A stretch of 64,000 bases of DNA, taken from positions 125,939 to 189,938 of the forward strand of contig LWDM01000026.1 of assembly GCA_002083525.1 (NCBI GenBank). Reading direction: 5' to 3'. A program made the translations under genes and the position numbers. Under the pieces are notes generated by a model, which made no database searches, was not told where the DNA came from, and saw only the letters and a list, made by a program, of their open reading frames with translations. Position 1 is the first letter of the stretch. Each line of letters starts with the position of its first letter. Origin of the DNA: Proteobacteria bacterium SG_bin9. GTDB taxonomy: Bacteria > Pseudomonadota > Alphaproteobacteria > Rhizobiales > Xanthobacteraceae. This document shows, piece by piece, positions 1-8,853 of this stretch.

Positions 1-188
1 ACCCACGGGGAGTTGTTCACCCACGGTGCGATTTCGGTCTCGTACCTGTCTTTGCGATAGACGGTGCTGCCTCCGCGCGGCTGCTCCGAGAAGATTTCGC
101 CGATGCTACCGCGCGGCAGGTCGGCCGCAGAGGCGGCTGTGGCGCTTGCGGTGAGGATCAGGGCGGCGAGTGCCTGCTTCGACAACAT
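1..188 (-). CDS. Secreted protein of unknown function, N-terminal part only
   Basis: The minus strand opens with ATG at 188 and stays open to the window edge, giving 62 codons with the C-terminus missing. The product starts MLSKQALAALIL, followed by a small-residue stretch ending ASAAD. This is a classic Sec signal peptide with likely cleavage after AxA near residue 22. The mature start is charged and polar (LPRGSIGEIFSEQ). I do not recognise the family, and the function is unknown. It is transcribed divergently from the amidase gene, with 139 bases between the start codons. Confidence 0.55.
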   Translation of the reverse strand, partial: MLSKQALAALILTASATAASAADLPRGSIGEIFSEQPRGGSTVYRKDRYETEIAPWVNNSPW

Positions 189-327
189 GAATCTGCACCG
201 CCTCGGCGGCTCCGGATGATTCGCAAATCATAGCGGTGCGTCCTAACCAAAGCTTAACGGCGGCATTGCCATCGCGTGCTGGAACCCGCATTCTCCGCTC
301 AAATTCCCTGCCGGTGCTTCAAATCCC

Positions 328-1623
328 ATGACCGCTTCCTCTCGCGACCGTCTCGAAGAGACTCTTGCCCGTATTGCCGATCCGAAGGGCGAGGGCGCGC
401 GCGCCTGTCTCACCGTCTATGCCGATGCTGCGCGCAAGGAGGCCGACGCCGCCGATGCGCGCGCGAAAGCGGGTCAAAGCCTCGGGCCGATGGATGGCGT
501 CGTCATCACCATCAAGGATCTGTTCGATGTCGCAGGCGAGGTGACGCGCGCAGGCTCGAAGGTGCTTGCTGCGCGTGGCAAACCCGCAACGGCGGATGCG
601 CCGACGATCGCGGCGCTGCGCAAGGCGGGCGCGGTGATTGCCGCCAAGACCAACATGGTCGAGTTCGCGTTTTCCGGCGTCGGCGTTAATCCGCACTACG
701 GCACGCCGGGTAATCCGGCGGATCGCAAGCGCGTGCCCGGCGGTTCGACCTCGGGCGGTGCTGTTGCGGTGGCGGACGGCATGGGCGCCATCACCATCGG
801 CACCGATACCGGCGGCTCCACCCGCACGCCAGCATCGCTCTGCGGTATCGTCGGCTTTAAGCCGACGCAAAAGCGCATCACCCGCGCCGGCGCCTATCCG
901 CTGTCCTTCTCCCTCGACTCGATCGGGCCGATGGCGAAGACGGTGGCCGAATGCGCGCTCGCCGACGCCGTGCTGGCCGGTGAAGCGACCGAGTTTTCGC
1001 CGCTGCCGCTGAACGGCGTGCGTGCCGGGCTGGTCCAGGGCATGCCGCTGGATGGGCTTGATGACACTGTTTCCGCGACTTTCGGCAAGGCGCTGGCGAA
1101 GCTCTCGGGCGCATGGAGGTCGGCGAGTGACGTGACGCTCGACGCGCTGCCGATCCTCGCTCGCGTAAACGAGCGCGGCGGACTGGCGCCGCCGGAAGCG
1201 TATGCCGTCCACCAGAAGGTGCTCGCCGAGGATGGTGACCGCATCGATCCGTCCGTGCGCCAGCGCATCATGCGCGCCGCGAACATGACGATGCCTGACT
1301 ATGTCTGGCTGCAGGAGGACCGCAAGCGCGCGATCGCGCAGACGGATGCGCTGTTCGACCGCTTCGACGTGCTGGTGCTGCCGACGACGCCGATCGTCGC
1401 GCCGCTGCAGTCGGAGGTCGCCTCGCTCGACGTGTTCGTTCCGCGCAACGTGCTGCTGCTGCGCAACACCTCGATCGGAAACTTCTTCGATCTCTGTGCG
1501 ATTTCGCTGCCGATCAATCTCGGCAACGCGTTGCCCTGCGGGCTGATGCTCTTCGGCCGCCATGGCAGCGACCGCAAGCTGCTGTCGATTGCCGCCAGCG
1601 TCGAGAAGGCGCTGGCAGCCTAA
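328..1623 (+). CDS. Amidase signature family amidase
   Basis: A 431-residue amidase-signature enzyme that hydrolyses a carboxamide through a Ser-cisSer-Lys triad. The conserved lysine lies in TIKDLFDV (K63). The glycine/serine block GGSTSGGAVAVADG supplies the bridging serine, and GTDTGGSTRTPASLCG the nucleophile. The length is typical of the family and the start ATG fits the family N-terminus. The substrate cannot be told: the lack of an aspartyl/glutamyl-tRNA partner argues against GatA, and allophanate- or aryl-amidase-like roles are possible. It ends one base before the convergent FAH-family gene. It probably acts in the cytoplasm, since there is no signal peptide. Confidence 0.9.
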   Translation: MTASSRDRLEETLARIADPKGEGARACLTVYADAARKEADAADARAKAGQSLGPMDGVVITIKDLFDVAGEVTRAGSKVLAARGKPATADAPTIAALRKAGAVIAAKTNMVEFAFSGVGVNPHYGTPGNPADRKRVPGGSTSGGAVAVADGMGAITIGTDTGGSTRTPASLCGIVGFKPTQKRITRAGAYPLSFSLDSIGPMAKTVAECALADAVLAGEATEFSPLPLNGVRAGLVQGMPLDGLDDTVSATFGKALAKLSGAWRSASDVTLDALPILARVNERGGLAPPEAYAVHQKVLAEDGDRIDPSVRQRIMRAANMTMPDYVWLQEDRKRAIAQTDALFDRFDVLVLPTTPIVAPLQSEVASLDVFVPRNVLLLRNTSIGNFFDLCAISLPINLGNALPCGLMLFGRHGSDRKLLSIAASVEKALAA

Positions 1624-1624
1624 A

Positions 1625-2326
1625 TCAGGCCGGATTGCCGATCGAGAACGCCAGCGTTCCGATTCCATCGACGCCGCACTCGATCTTGTCGCCGGGCTTC
1701 AGCGCGGCAACACCGGCCGGCGTGCCGGTCATGATCACGTCACCGGCGCCGAGCGACACCTGCAGCGACAGCTTGCCGATGATCTCAGGTACGTTCCAGA
1801 TCATCTCGGAGAGGTCGCCCTTCTGTTTCTCGACGCCGTTCACCGAGAGCCAGATCTTGCCCTTGGCCGGGTGGCCGATTTCCGACGCCGGACGCAGCGC
1901 GCCGCAGGGCGCACCCATGTCGAACGACTTGCCGATCTCCCAGGGCTGTTCTTTCTTGCGCGAGGCCATCTGCAGGTCGCGCCGGGTCAGATCGACGCCG
2001 ACACCGTAGCCATAAACGCAATCGAGCGCCTGCTTCGGATCGATGTTGAGGCCGCCGCTCTTCAGCGCGACCACGAGTTCGACCTCGTGCTGGAAATCCT
2101 TGGTCAGCGGCGGATACGGCACCGTGACGCCGGCCTCCGCGATCATGTCCGCATGCTTGGCGAAGAAGAACGGCGGCTGGCGCTCGTCGTTGCCGAGTTC
2201 GCGGATGTGCTCGAGATAGTTGCGTCCCACGCACCACACGCGGCGCACCGGAAACGGCTTGTCGGTCCCGGCGACAGCGATGACAGGCTGCGGGATGGCC
2301 GGAATGGCGAACTTCTGTGCGGTCAT
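1625..2326 (-). CDS. Fumarylacetoacetate hydrolase family protein (fumarylpyruvate hydrolase-like)
   Basis: A 233-residue single-domain FAH-fold protein. Members cleave or tautomerise C-C bonds in beta-diketo acids, typically late in aromatic degradation (fumarylpyruvate in the gentisate route, or oxaloacetate). The metal-binding signature is visible as HEVELVVAL near residues 75-83, with acidic residues following in GVGVDLTRRD. GRNYLEH near residue 35 and GDVIMTGTPAGV near residue 200 are hallmark motifs. It lies downstream of the ABC exporter on the same strand (34-base gap) and converges on the amidase gene. The substrate is inferred only from family similarity. Confidence 0.88.
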   Translation of the reverse strand: MTAQKFAIPAIPQPVIAVAGTDKPFPVRRVWCVGRNYLEHIRELGNDERQPPFFFAKHADMIAEAGVTVPYPPLTKDFQHEVELVVALKSGGLNIDPKQALDCVYGYGVGVDLTRRDLQMASRKKEQPWEIGKSFDMGAPCGALRPASEIGHPAKGKIWLSVNGVEKQKGDLSEMIWNVPEIIGKLSLQVSLGAGDVIMTGTPAGVAALKPGDKIECGVDGIGTLAFSIGNPA

Positions 2327-2360
2327 GGAATACTCTTCGGGTGGGAACGGATGCGGGAGA

Positions 2361-4157
2361 CTACGCCGACGCCGCTGCGGGCGCTAGCGTTGCATTGTGA
2401 TGCTGCAGACGGAAGAAGGTGGCGTAGCGGCCGTCGCGGCGCAACAACTCGTCGTGGCGGCCGGCTTCGACGATCTGGCCGCCCTCGACCACCAGAATGG
2501 CGTCCGAGTGCATGATGGTGTGCAGCCGGTGCGCGATCACGATGGTGGTGCGGTTGACGCAAAGCCGATCGATCGCCTGTTGCACCAGCCGCTCAGACTC
2601 GGAGTCGAGCGCGGCGGTGGCTTCGTCCAGCAGGATCAGCGGCGCGTTGCGGATGAGGGCGCGCGCGATCGCGATGCGCTGGCGCTGGCCGCCGGACAGC
2701 TGGGTGCCGTGCTCGCCGACCGGCGCGTCGTAGCCGCCCGGAAAACCCATGATGAAGTCGTGCGCGTAAGCGGCCTTTGCCGCAGCGATGATTTCCTCTT
2801 CGGTCGCGTCCAGCTTTCCGAACGCGATATTCTCGCGCACGCTGCCGCGGAACAGGTAGACGTCCTGTCCGACATAAGCGATCTGCTGGCGCAGCGACCG
2901 CCGCGATGTGTCGCTCAGGTTCTGCCCGTCGATGACGATCTGCCCCTGCTGCGGCTCGTAGAATCGCAGCAGCATGGCGAGCACCGTCGACTTGCCGCCG
3001 CCGGAGGGACCGACCAGCGCCGTGACCTTGCCCGGCTCGGCGACAAAGTTCATCTTGTTGAGCACCGGCTCGTTCGGCCGGTATGAGAACTCGACATCGC
3101 GGAATTCGACGCGGGCGTTGCCGAGTTTCAGGTCAGGCTTGTAGCTGTCGTCAGGTTCGCTTGCGGGGCTGTCGACGATGTCGAGCAGCATGCGCGCGCC
3201 GACGAGGCTGGCGTTCAGTTCGATGTTGAGGCGCGCGAGGCGTTTCGCGGGCTCGTAGGCGAGAAGGAATGCGGTCAGGAACGAAAAGAACTGGCCCGGA
3301 GCTGCGTCCAGCTTGATAACGAGGTAGCCGCCGTAGATCAGCGATGCCGCGATCGCCAGTCCGCCGAGCGCTTCCATCAGCGGACTGGCGCGGTTCATCA
3401 CCTGCGCCATCTTGTTCGAAATGTTTTCAACTGTAGCGACGCTCTCGTTCATGCGCCGCTGCATTTCGCTTTCGAGCGAGAAGGCCTTGACGGTCCGGAT
3501 GCCTTGCAGCGATTCCTGCATCGCTTCGAGGATGAAGGTTGATGTTCCAAATTGCCTGTTGGCGACGTCGCGGATGCGCTTGACGAGTTTGCGGATGATC
3601 AGGACCGCAGGCGGTGCGACGAAGAACGCGAAGACCGACATCAGCGGATCTTGCCACACCATCACGCTGATGAGCGCGATCAGCGCAAGCAGGTCGCGGC
3701 CGAGAGCATTGACGCAAAGGTTCAGCGCGGCCGTGACGGCGGCTGCGCCGCCGGTCAGGCGTTGCAGGAATTCCGACGAGTGGCGGTTCGAGAAGAAGCC
3801 GAGGCTCTCGGTCATCAGCTTGGCGAACAACCGCCGCTGGTTGTTTGCGATGATCGCGTTGCTGATGCGGGACAGAATGACCGTGCTAAAATAGGTCGCC
3901 GCGCCCTTGGCGATGAACAGCCCCATCGTCAGCAGGCCCAGCGTGACGATCGCGGGGAAATCCCGATCGATGTAGGCCTTGTTGATGACCTTGCCGAGCA
4001 TATAGGCCGTCAGCGCTGTCGCGCTGGCGGAAACGCCGAGCAGCACGAATGCCACGAGATAGCGGCGCCAGAACTGGAGCGCCTGCTCCATCACCAGCCG
4101 GCGCATCATCGCCAGCGTGCCGTTAGGGTCGGAGAGATCGAATGAGAATTTGGCCAT
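2361..4157 (-). CDS. MsbA-type ABC exporter (fused permease and ATPase)
   Basis: A half-transporter of about 598 residues. An N-terminal six-helix exporter domain (about residues 20-310) precedes a C-terminal ATPase. The Walker A motif is GPSGGGKST, the signature is LSGGQRQR, Walker B is LILLDEATAALD, and an H-loop lies in IVIAHRLHT. The family (MsbA/LptA-type) flips lipid A-core or other lipids across the inner membrane as a homodimer. The frame extends upstream to 4244, but residues before MAKFSFDLSD look non-coding (Arg/Pro-rich, low complexity), so I place the start at 4157. The gene follows galE on the same strand. Lipid export is plausible beside LPS genes but is not proven by sequence. 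Confidence 0.88.
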   Translation of the reverse strand: MAKFSFDLSDPNGTLAMMRRLVMEQALQFWRRYLVAFVLLGVSASATALTAYMLGKVINKAYIDRDFPAIVTLGLLTMGLFIAKGAATYFSTVILSRISNAIIANNQRRLFAKLMTESLGFFSNRHSSEFLQRLTGGAAAVTAALNLCVNALGRDLLALIALISVMVWQDPLMSVFAFFVAPPAVLIIRKLVKRIRDVANRQFGTSTFILEAMQESLQGIRTVKAFSLESEMQRRMNESVATVENISNKMAQVMNRASPLMEALGGLAIAASLIYGGYLVIKLDAAPGQFFSFLTAFLLAYEPAKRLARLNIELNASLVGARMLLDIVDSPASEPDDSYKPDLKLGNARVEFRDVEFSYRPNEPVLNKMNFVAEPGKVTALVGPSGGGKSTVLAMLLRFYEPQQGQIVIDGQNLSDTSRRSLRQQIAYVGQDVYLFRGSVRENIAFGKLDATEEEIIAAAKAAYAHDFIMGFPGGYDAPVGEHGTQLSGGQRQRIAIARALIRNAPLILLDEATAALDSESERLVQQAIDRLCVNRTTIVIAHRLHTIMHSDAILVVEGGQIVEAGRHDELLRRDGRYATFFRLQHHNATLAPAAASA

Positions 4158-4274
4158 CACGGTCCAGGGCGCGCGGCGACCGTTGCTCACGCGCGTTGTC
4201 GGAACAATTGCGGCCTGTTTGCCCGCGATGGGCCTGATTTTCAAGCGAAATCGGGCTGTTTTGCCCGGGCCGGA

Positions 4275-5288
4275 TCAGGCCGGAACAGCCTCGTTGGCGC
4301 TGATTTCGCGGTCGCGCATCAGCTTTTCCTCCCAGGCCAGCGCATGGGCGACGATGGTATCGAGATCGGCGTAGCGCGGCGTCCAGTCGAGCGTCGCGTG
4401 GATGCGGGTGGTGTCCGCGATCATGGTCATGATGTCGCCGGGGCGGCGGTCGGCGACCTGAACAGCGAAGTTGCGGCCTGATACGCGGCGGACGGCTTCG
4501 ATCACTTCGATCACCGAGTAGCCGCGGCCATAGCCGCAGTTCAGCGTGGCAGGACGGCCGCCGTTGCGCAGATAATGCAGGGCCGAACGATGCGCTTCGG
4601 CAAGATCGCTGACGTGGATGAAATCGCGAATGCAGCTTCCATCCGGTGTCGGATAGTCGGTGCCGAACACGTCGATCTTGGCGCGCTGGCCGGTGGCCGC
4701 TTCGACCGCGATCTTCAGAAGATGCGTGGCGCCCTCGGTCGCGAGTCCGATACGGCATTGCGGATCGGCACCGGCGACGTTGAAGTAGCGCAGCACGACG
4801 TAGTTAAGGCCGTGCGCGGCGGCAACATCATGCAGCATGATCTCGGTCATCAGCTTCGACGAACCATACGGCGAGGTCGGACGGGTCGGGGCGTGTTCCG
4901 GCACCGGAATTTGCTCCGGGTTGCCGTAGACCGCTGCCGTCGACGAGAAAATGAAGCGGTTGACGCTATGACGCACGGCGGCGCTCAGCAGGTTGCGCGT
5001 GGTCATGGTGTTGTTGCGGTAGTAGCCGAGCGGATCGCGCATCGATTCCGGCACGACGATCGAGCCGGCAAAATGGATGATGGCATCGACGCCATGTGCA
5101 TCGATCACGCCATCGACGAGATTTTCGTCAGCGGCATCGCCGATGAACAGCGGCACACTTTCCGGCAGGAATGCCGAAAATCCGGTGCTGAGATTGTCGA
5201 TCACGACGACGCTTTCGCCGGCATCGACGAGGGCGCGAACGGTATGACTTCCGATGTAGCCGGCGCCGCCGGTCACGAGGACGGTCAT
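4275..5288 (-). CDS. galE: UDP-glucose 4-epimerase
   Basis: A 337-residue extended short-chain dehydrogenase that interconverts UDP-glucose and UDP-galactose (and possibly the N-acetyl forms). The NAD-binding motif GGAGYIGS lies at the N-terminus. The active-site pair appears as SSTAAVYG and YGSSK, giving the Ser/Tyr-x3-Lys arrangement. VVLRYFNVAGAD and RDFIHVSDLA are GalE hallmarks, and the length is standard. It supplies galactose for LPS or exopolysaccharide. It is divergent from waaC, with a 199-base spacer that should contain promoters for both. I could not identify convincing -35/-10 pairs there. Confidence 0.93.
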   Translation of the reverse strand: MTVLVTGGAGYIGSHTVRALVDAGESVVVIDNLSTGFSAFLPESVPLFIGDAADENLVDGVIDAHGVDAIIHFAGSIVVPESMRDPLGYYRNNTMTTRNLLSAAVRHSVNRFIFSSTAAVYGNPEQIPVPEHAPTRPTSPYGSSKLMTEIMLHDVAAAHGLNYVVLRYFNVAGADPQCRIGLATEGATHLLKIAVEAATGQRAKIDVFGTDYPTPDGSCIRDFIHVSDLAEAHRSALHYLRNGGRPATLNCGYGRGYSVIEVIEAVRRVSGRNFAVQVADRRPGDIMTMIADTTRIHATLDWTPRYADLDTIVAHALAWEEKLMRDREISANEAVPA

Positions 5289-5487
5289 ATGAGCACTCCC
5301 GAAAACTAACGCGTGTTAACCGCCGGCGTGATGCCGGCTCCGCAACCGCCCCACGGTGTCGTCAAAGAATGGAATTGGGGTATAAGCGAGCGGATCGCGG
5401 CCGGATTTCCGGACTTTTGCTCGGGGAATCGTCCATATGGTTGCCAAATCCTAACCCGTATTCCGGCCGTATCCGCTTGTGGTCCCG

Positions 5488-6432
5488 ATGAGAGACATTC
5501 TGTTCGTCAAGACATCGTCGCTCGGCGATGTGGTGCATCACATGCCGGCGGTCACCGACGCCGCGCGCCATTGTCCCGGCCGCAAGCTGTCGTGGATCGT
5601 CGAGGAGGATTTCGCGCCGCTTGCGCGTCTGCATCCGGCGGTGAGCGACATCATTCCGGTGGCGGCGCGGCGCTGGCGCTCATCGATCCTCAGTGCATCG
5701 ACCTGGAACGAGATGCGTGCGTTCACCAAACGGCTGCGCGAGCGTAGCGACGAGACAATTATCGATACGCAGGGGCTGATCCGCTCCGCGCTGATCGTCC
5801 GCCGAACGCGAGGCGAAAAGCATGGCTATGACAGCGACAGCATTCGCGAGCCGCTCGCGTCGCGCGTTTATGACATAAAGCATAAAGTGTCGCGAACGCT
5901 GCATGCTGTGACGCGCAATCGCGCGTTGACCGCCCTCGCGCTCGGCTACACGCCGGGAGACGCGATCGATTACGGCTTGCCGCGCGCGCAAGCGTCAAGC
6001 GCATCCCCGTACGCGATCCTGCAACACGGAACGTCGCGTGAGGCGAAGCAGTGGCGCGAGGTCGATTGGATCGGCATTGGCCAATGGCTGTCGAAGCGCG
6101 GCTTCGAGGTTGTGATTCCGTGGGGTTCGCAGCCCGAGCGCGTCACCAGCGAGCGTCTTGCTGCGGCGATCAAGAACAGCCGCATCCTGCCGCGCCAGCC
6201 GCTCGATCTCACCGCGCGGACGATTGCGAGCGCGTCGCTCGTTGTTGGCGTCGATACGGGTCTGCTGCATCTCGCAGCCGCCTATGGCGTGCCGCTGATC
6301 GCGATCTTCATCGCGACCGAGCCGGGCCTTACGGGTCCGGTGGGGCAAGGGCCGATCAGGGTGCTGGGCGGGAAGGGCGTCTATCCGTCGTTCGTGCAGG
6401 CGATTGCGGCGGCCGAAGCGCTGCTCGGCTAG
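5488..6432 (+). CDS. waaC: LPS heptosyltransferase I
   Basis: A 314-residue GT9-family enzyme that adds the first L-glycero-D-manno-heptose to Kdo in the LPS inner core at the cytoplasmic face. The N-terminus MRDILFVKTSSLGDVVH is the WaaC hallmark. The C-terminal half has the ADP-heptose-binding pattern VGVDTGLLHLAAAYGVP. An in-frame GTG at 5479 would add MVP, but the ATG at 5488 matches family starts better. Its stop shares the palindrome CTAG (6429-6432) with the stop of the convergent gmhB. Five further heptose genes follow within 5 kb. Confidence 0.92.
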   Translation: MRDILFVKTSSLGDVVHHMPAVTDAARHCPGRKLSWIVEEDFAPLARLHPAVSDIIPVAARRWRSSILSASTWNEMRAFTKRLRERSDETIIDTQGLIRSALIVRRTRGEKHGYDSDSIREPLASRVYDIKHKVSRTLHAVTRNRALTALALGYTPGDAIDYGLPRAQASSASPYAILQHGTSREAKQWREVDWIGIGQWLSKRGFEVVIPWGSQPERVTSERLAAAIKNSRILPRQPLDLTARTIASASLVVGVDTGLLHLAAAYGVPLIAIFIATEPGLTGPVGQGPIRVLGGKGVYPSFVQAIAAAEALLG

Positions 6433-6944
6433 CGCGGTATCGTCGCGACGATTCCGTCAACGAACTCGCTGATGTCGCCACCCTTGAACAGATGGCCGGC
6501 GACACCTGCCGCGGCTGCGGCCTCCATGTCGCCGGGCTTGTCGCCGATCATGAAGCTGCCCTCGCGAACCACCGGCCAGGCTTGCATGAGATCTAGCAAC
6601 ATACCGGGCTTCGGCTTGCGCCAGTCACTGTCGCGCAGATACGCCGCGACGCTGCCTTCCGTGTGATAGGGGCAGTAGCGCACGTCGTCGATCCGTGCGC
6701 CTTGCTGCAGCAATTCAGCGCGCATCCAGTCGTGCAGCACTTGCACGTCGGATTCCGTGAACATGCCGCGGGCGACGCCGGATTGGTTGGATACGACGAA
6801 CACGTAGAGGCCGGCGTCGTTCAGCGTGCGGACGGCGCGCACGATGCCCGGCATCCAGCGGAAGCGCTCGCGCGTGCCGATATAGCCGTCATCGATGTTG
6901 ATAACGCCGTCGCGATCGAGAAACGCGGCAGGCTTCTTGTTCAT
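6429..6944 (-). CDS. gmhB: D-glycero-D-manno-heptose 1,7-bisphosphate 7-phosphatase
   Basis: A 171-residue HAD-superfamily phosphatase removing the 7-phosphate during ADP-heptose synthesis. The nucleophile motif FLDRDGVIN is at residues 7-15. VVSNQSGVARG provides motif II. The zinc-ribbon region of GmhB enzymes is reduced to YCPYH and neighbouring residues. KPKPGML and GDKPGDMEAA supply motifs III and IV. The frame extends upstream, but the ATG at 6944 gives the family start and forms an ATGA overlap with the gmhA stop, implying translational coupling. The order gmhA then gmhB matches consecutive steps of the pathway. Confidence 0.93.
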   Translation of the reverse strand: MNKKPAAFLDRDGVINIDDGYIGTRERFRWMPGIVRAVRTLNDAGLYVFVVSNQSGVARGMFTESDVQVLHDWMRAELLQQGARIDDVRYCPYHTEGSVAAYLRDSDWRKPKPGMLLDLMQAWPVVREGSFMIGDKPGDMEAAAAAGVAGHLFKGGDISEFVDGIVATIPR

Positions 6945-7525
6945 GTGCCGGCGGTCAACGCGCGCTCGACCTGATCGCAGATCGCGTGCAGCGCCGTCAT
7001 GTGAATTTGCTGTACCACCGGCGTGTCGTCGGTCGGAGCAACGAACACGCGGTCGCAATGCGCGGTCATGCTGCTGCCTTTCGCGCCGGTGAAGCCGATC
7101 GTGGTGATGCCCATGCCGCGGGCTCGCTCGATTGCGGCAACGATGTTCGGCGAGCGGCCCGACGTGCTCATAGCAATCAGAATATCGCCGCGCTGGCCGA
7201 GCCCTTCGACTTGCCGCGCGAAAATTTGCTCGATGCCATAGTCGTTGCCGATGGCGGTGAGCGCTGAGGTATCCGTCGTCAGAGCAATCGCTGCCCAGCC
7301 CGGGCGCTCCTCCTTGTAGCGGCCGACGAGTTCTGCGGCGATATGCTGCGCATCCGCCGCGCTGCCGCCGTTGCCGATCAGCAGCACCTTGCGCCCGTCG
7401 CGTAGCGCGGTCGTGATCGTTGCGGCGATCTCGCGCGTCAGCGCCAGCAGCGACGCATCATTTGCCGCAACCGCGAGCGCATCCAGCGAGACCTTGAAGT
7501 GATTGCCGACCGGATCGTTGCTCAC
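6941..7525 (-). CDS. gmhA: Sedoheptulose-7-phosphate isomerase
   Basis: A 194-residue SIS-domain isomerase, the first committed step of heptose synthesis (sedoheptulose 7-phosphate to D-glycero-D-manno-heptose 7-phosphate). GNGGSAADAQHIAAELVGR and STSGRSPN are the phosphosugar-binding motifs. The open frame runs up to 7729, but the upstream part overlaps waaF and does not look coding. I choose GTG at 7525 because a GAGG Shine-Dalgarno sits five bases before it and the resulting length equals the family norm. The 3' end overlaps gmhB by four bases. Confidence 0.93.
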   Translation of the reverse strand: MSNDPVGNHFKVSLDALAVAANDASLLALTREIAATITTALRDGRKVLLIGNGGSAADAQHIAAELVGRYKEERPGWAAIALTTDTSALTAIGNDYGIEQIFARQVEGLGQRGDILIAMSTSGRSPNIVAAIERARGMGITTIGFTGAKGSSMTAHCDRVFVAPTDDTPVVQQIHMTALHAICDQVERALTAGT

Positions 7526-7596
7526 GATGACCTCAAGCGGGTTTGCGATGCAGTCGTAGCGGCGGGAGGCGCCGCAGGCAAGCAGCGCCGGTAATC

Positions 7597-8676
7597 CTAG
7601 TGCGCGGCTGTCGGCGTTCGCTTGGCATGGATGGCGGTTTCTGCTGCACCAATCACGTCGCCAACCGCAATGTCGCGCATGCAGCGATGGTGTTGCATCC
7701 GGCAGGTCGGCTTGTGGCACGGGCGGCAATCGATCTCGGTCTTGGCTTGAACGATCGCGTCGACGGGATTGAGCGGGGCGTAATGGAAGGGGCTGGTCGG
7801 CCCGAAGATGCCGATGGTCGGCGAGCCGATCGCGGCTGAAACATGCAACAGGCCGGAGTCGTTGGAGATCACAAGATCCGCCGCAGCAAGCGCCAGGATG
7901 CCGTTGCGCAGATCGTCGCCGGTGAGGTCGCGGGCCCGCGATCCAGCTGCTTCGACGATTTGCGTCGCCGCAGTCGTCTCACCAGGACCGCCAATCACCC
8001 ACACATCATAGCCGCGGCTCGTCAGCTCTTTCGCGGCCTCTGCATAATAACTCCAGCGCTTCGACGGCCCGACGGCGCCGGGCGCGAGCGCCACGGCCTT
8101 GGCGGTGCCGAGCGACTGCGTTGCACGCCACGCAGCGATGTCACCTTGCGGCACAACGAGCTGCGGCTCCGGCCAATCCATCGGCAATTCGATATTCGGC
8201 GGCAACGCTAGAGCCGACAGGCAATCGACCATACGGGGCAGGGTGCGCTCGCCCCAGCGCCAGTCGTTCAGCATGCCGAAACGGAATTCGCCGACGAAGC
8301 CGGTCCGTTGCGGGATGCCGGCCAGCGCTGGGGCGAGCGTCGCCTTCCAGGTGCGCGGCATGACCAGCGATGCGCCGTAGTTTCTGGAGCGCAATATATC
8401 GGCCAGCGCGCGCTGTTTGCCGAGCGCGATTGCACCGCGCGGCAGGTCGGATGGAATTCCGGCACGGACGCCCGGCATGTAATCCAGCAGCGGGGCGCAG
8501 AGCGCGGTGGTCAGGACGTCCACCGGACGTTTCGGCCAACGATCCTTCAGCACCCGCACCACTGTGTGGCAACGAACGAAGTCGCCGATCCACATGTACG
8601 GAACCAGCAGGACCGGGCTGGTTTCCTCCCGGTCCGGCGCACCCGCCAATTGATGAACAAGTGAATTATAATCCAT
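7597..8676 (-). CDS. waaF: LPS heptosyltransferase II
   Basis: A 359-residue GT9 enzyme that adds the second heptose to the LPS inner core. LVPYMWIGDFVR near the N-terminus corresponds to the acceptor-side motif. ALAPGAVGPSKRW and ISNDSGLLHVSAAIGSPTIGIFG are the ADP-heptose-binding motifs shared with waaC. The start ATG at 8676 gives MDYNSLVHQL. An upstream extension of the frame to 8769 would read into the promoter region shared with hldD. A cysteine-rich tail (CRPCHKPTCRMQHHRC) near the C-terminus is typical of WaaF. It leads the minus-strand trio waaF-gmhA-gmhB. Confidence 0.92.
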   Translation of the reverse strand: MDYNSLVHQLAGAPDREETSPVLLVPYMWIGDFVRCHTVVRVLKDRWPKRPVDVLTTALCAPLLDYMPGVRAGIPSDLPRGAIALGKQRALADILRSRNYGASLVMPRTWKATLAPALAGIPQRTGFVGEFRFGMLNDWRWGERTLPRMVDCLSALALPPNIELPMDWPEPQLVVPQGDIAAWRATQSLGTAKAVALAPGAVGPSKRWSYYAEAAKELTSRGYDVWVIGGPGETTAATQIVEAAGSRARDLTGDDLRNGILALAAADLVISNDSGLLHVSAAIGSPTIGIFGPTSPFHYAPLNPVDAIVQAKTEIDCRPCHKPTCRMQHHRCMRDIAVGDVIGAAETAIHAKRTPTAAH

Positions 8677-8853
8677 TTCTACTGCACAGAAGGGCAGCCG
8701 CCCGCTCGATACAGCCCGGGTAGCGCCCGTAAGGTGGTCCGTCCAGCGGGAATTTCCAAGCCCGGCCAAGCAACTTCACCACATTACCGGAGGTCGGTTG
8801 CCCCTGCCGCGCGGGTAGGGCATTGGTGGCTCGGGATTTTTCGGGGCGCAGGC

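Noticed and set aside
319..1668. A 449-codon open frame opposite the amidase gene
   Set aside because: Antisense shadow of a well-supported amidase; no recognisable motif and an arginine-rich composition.
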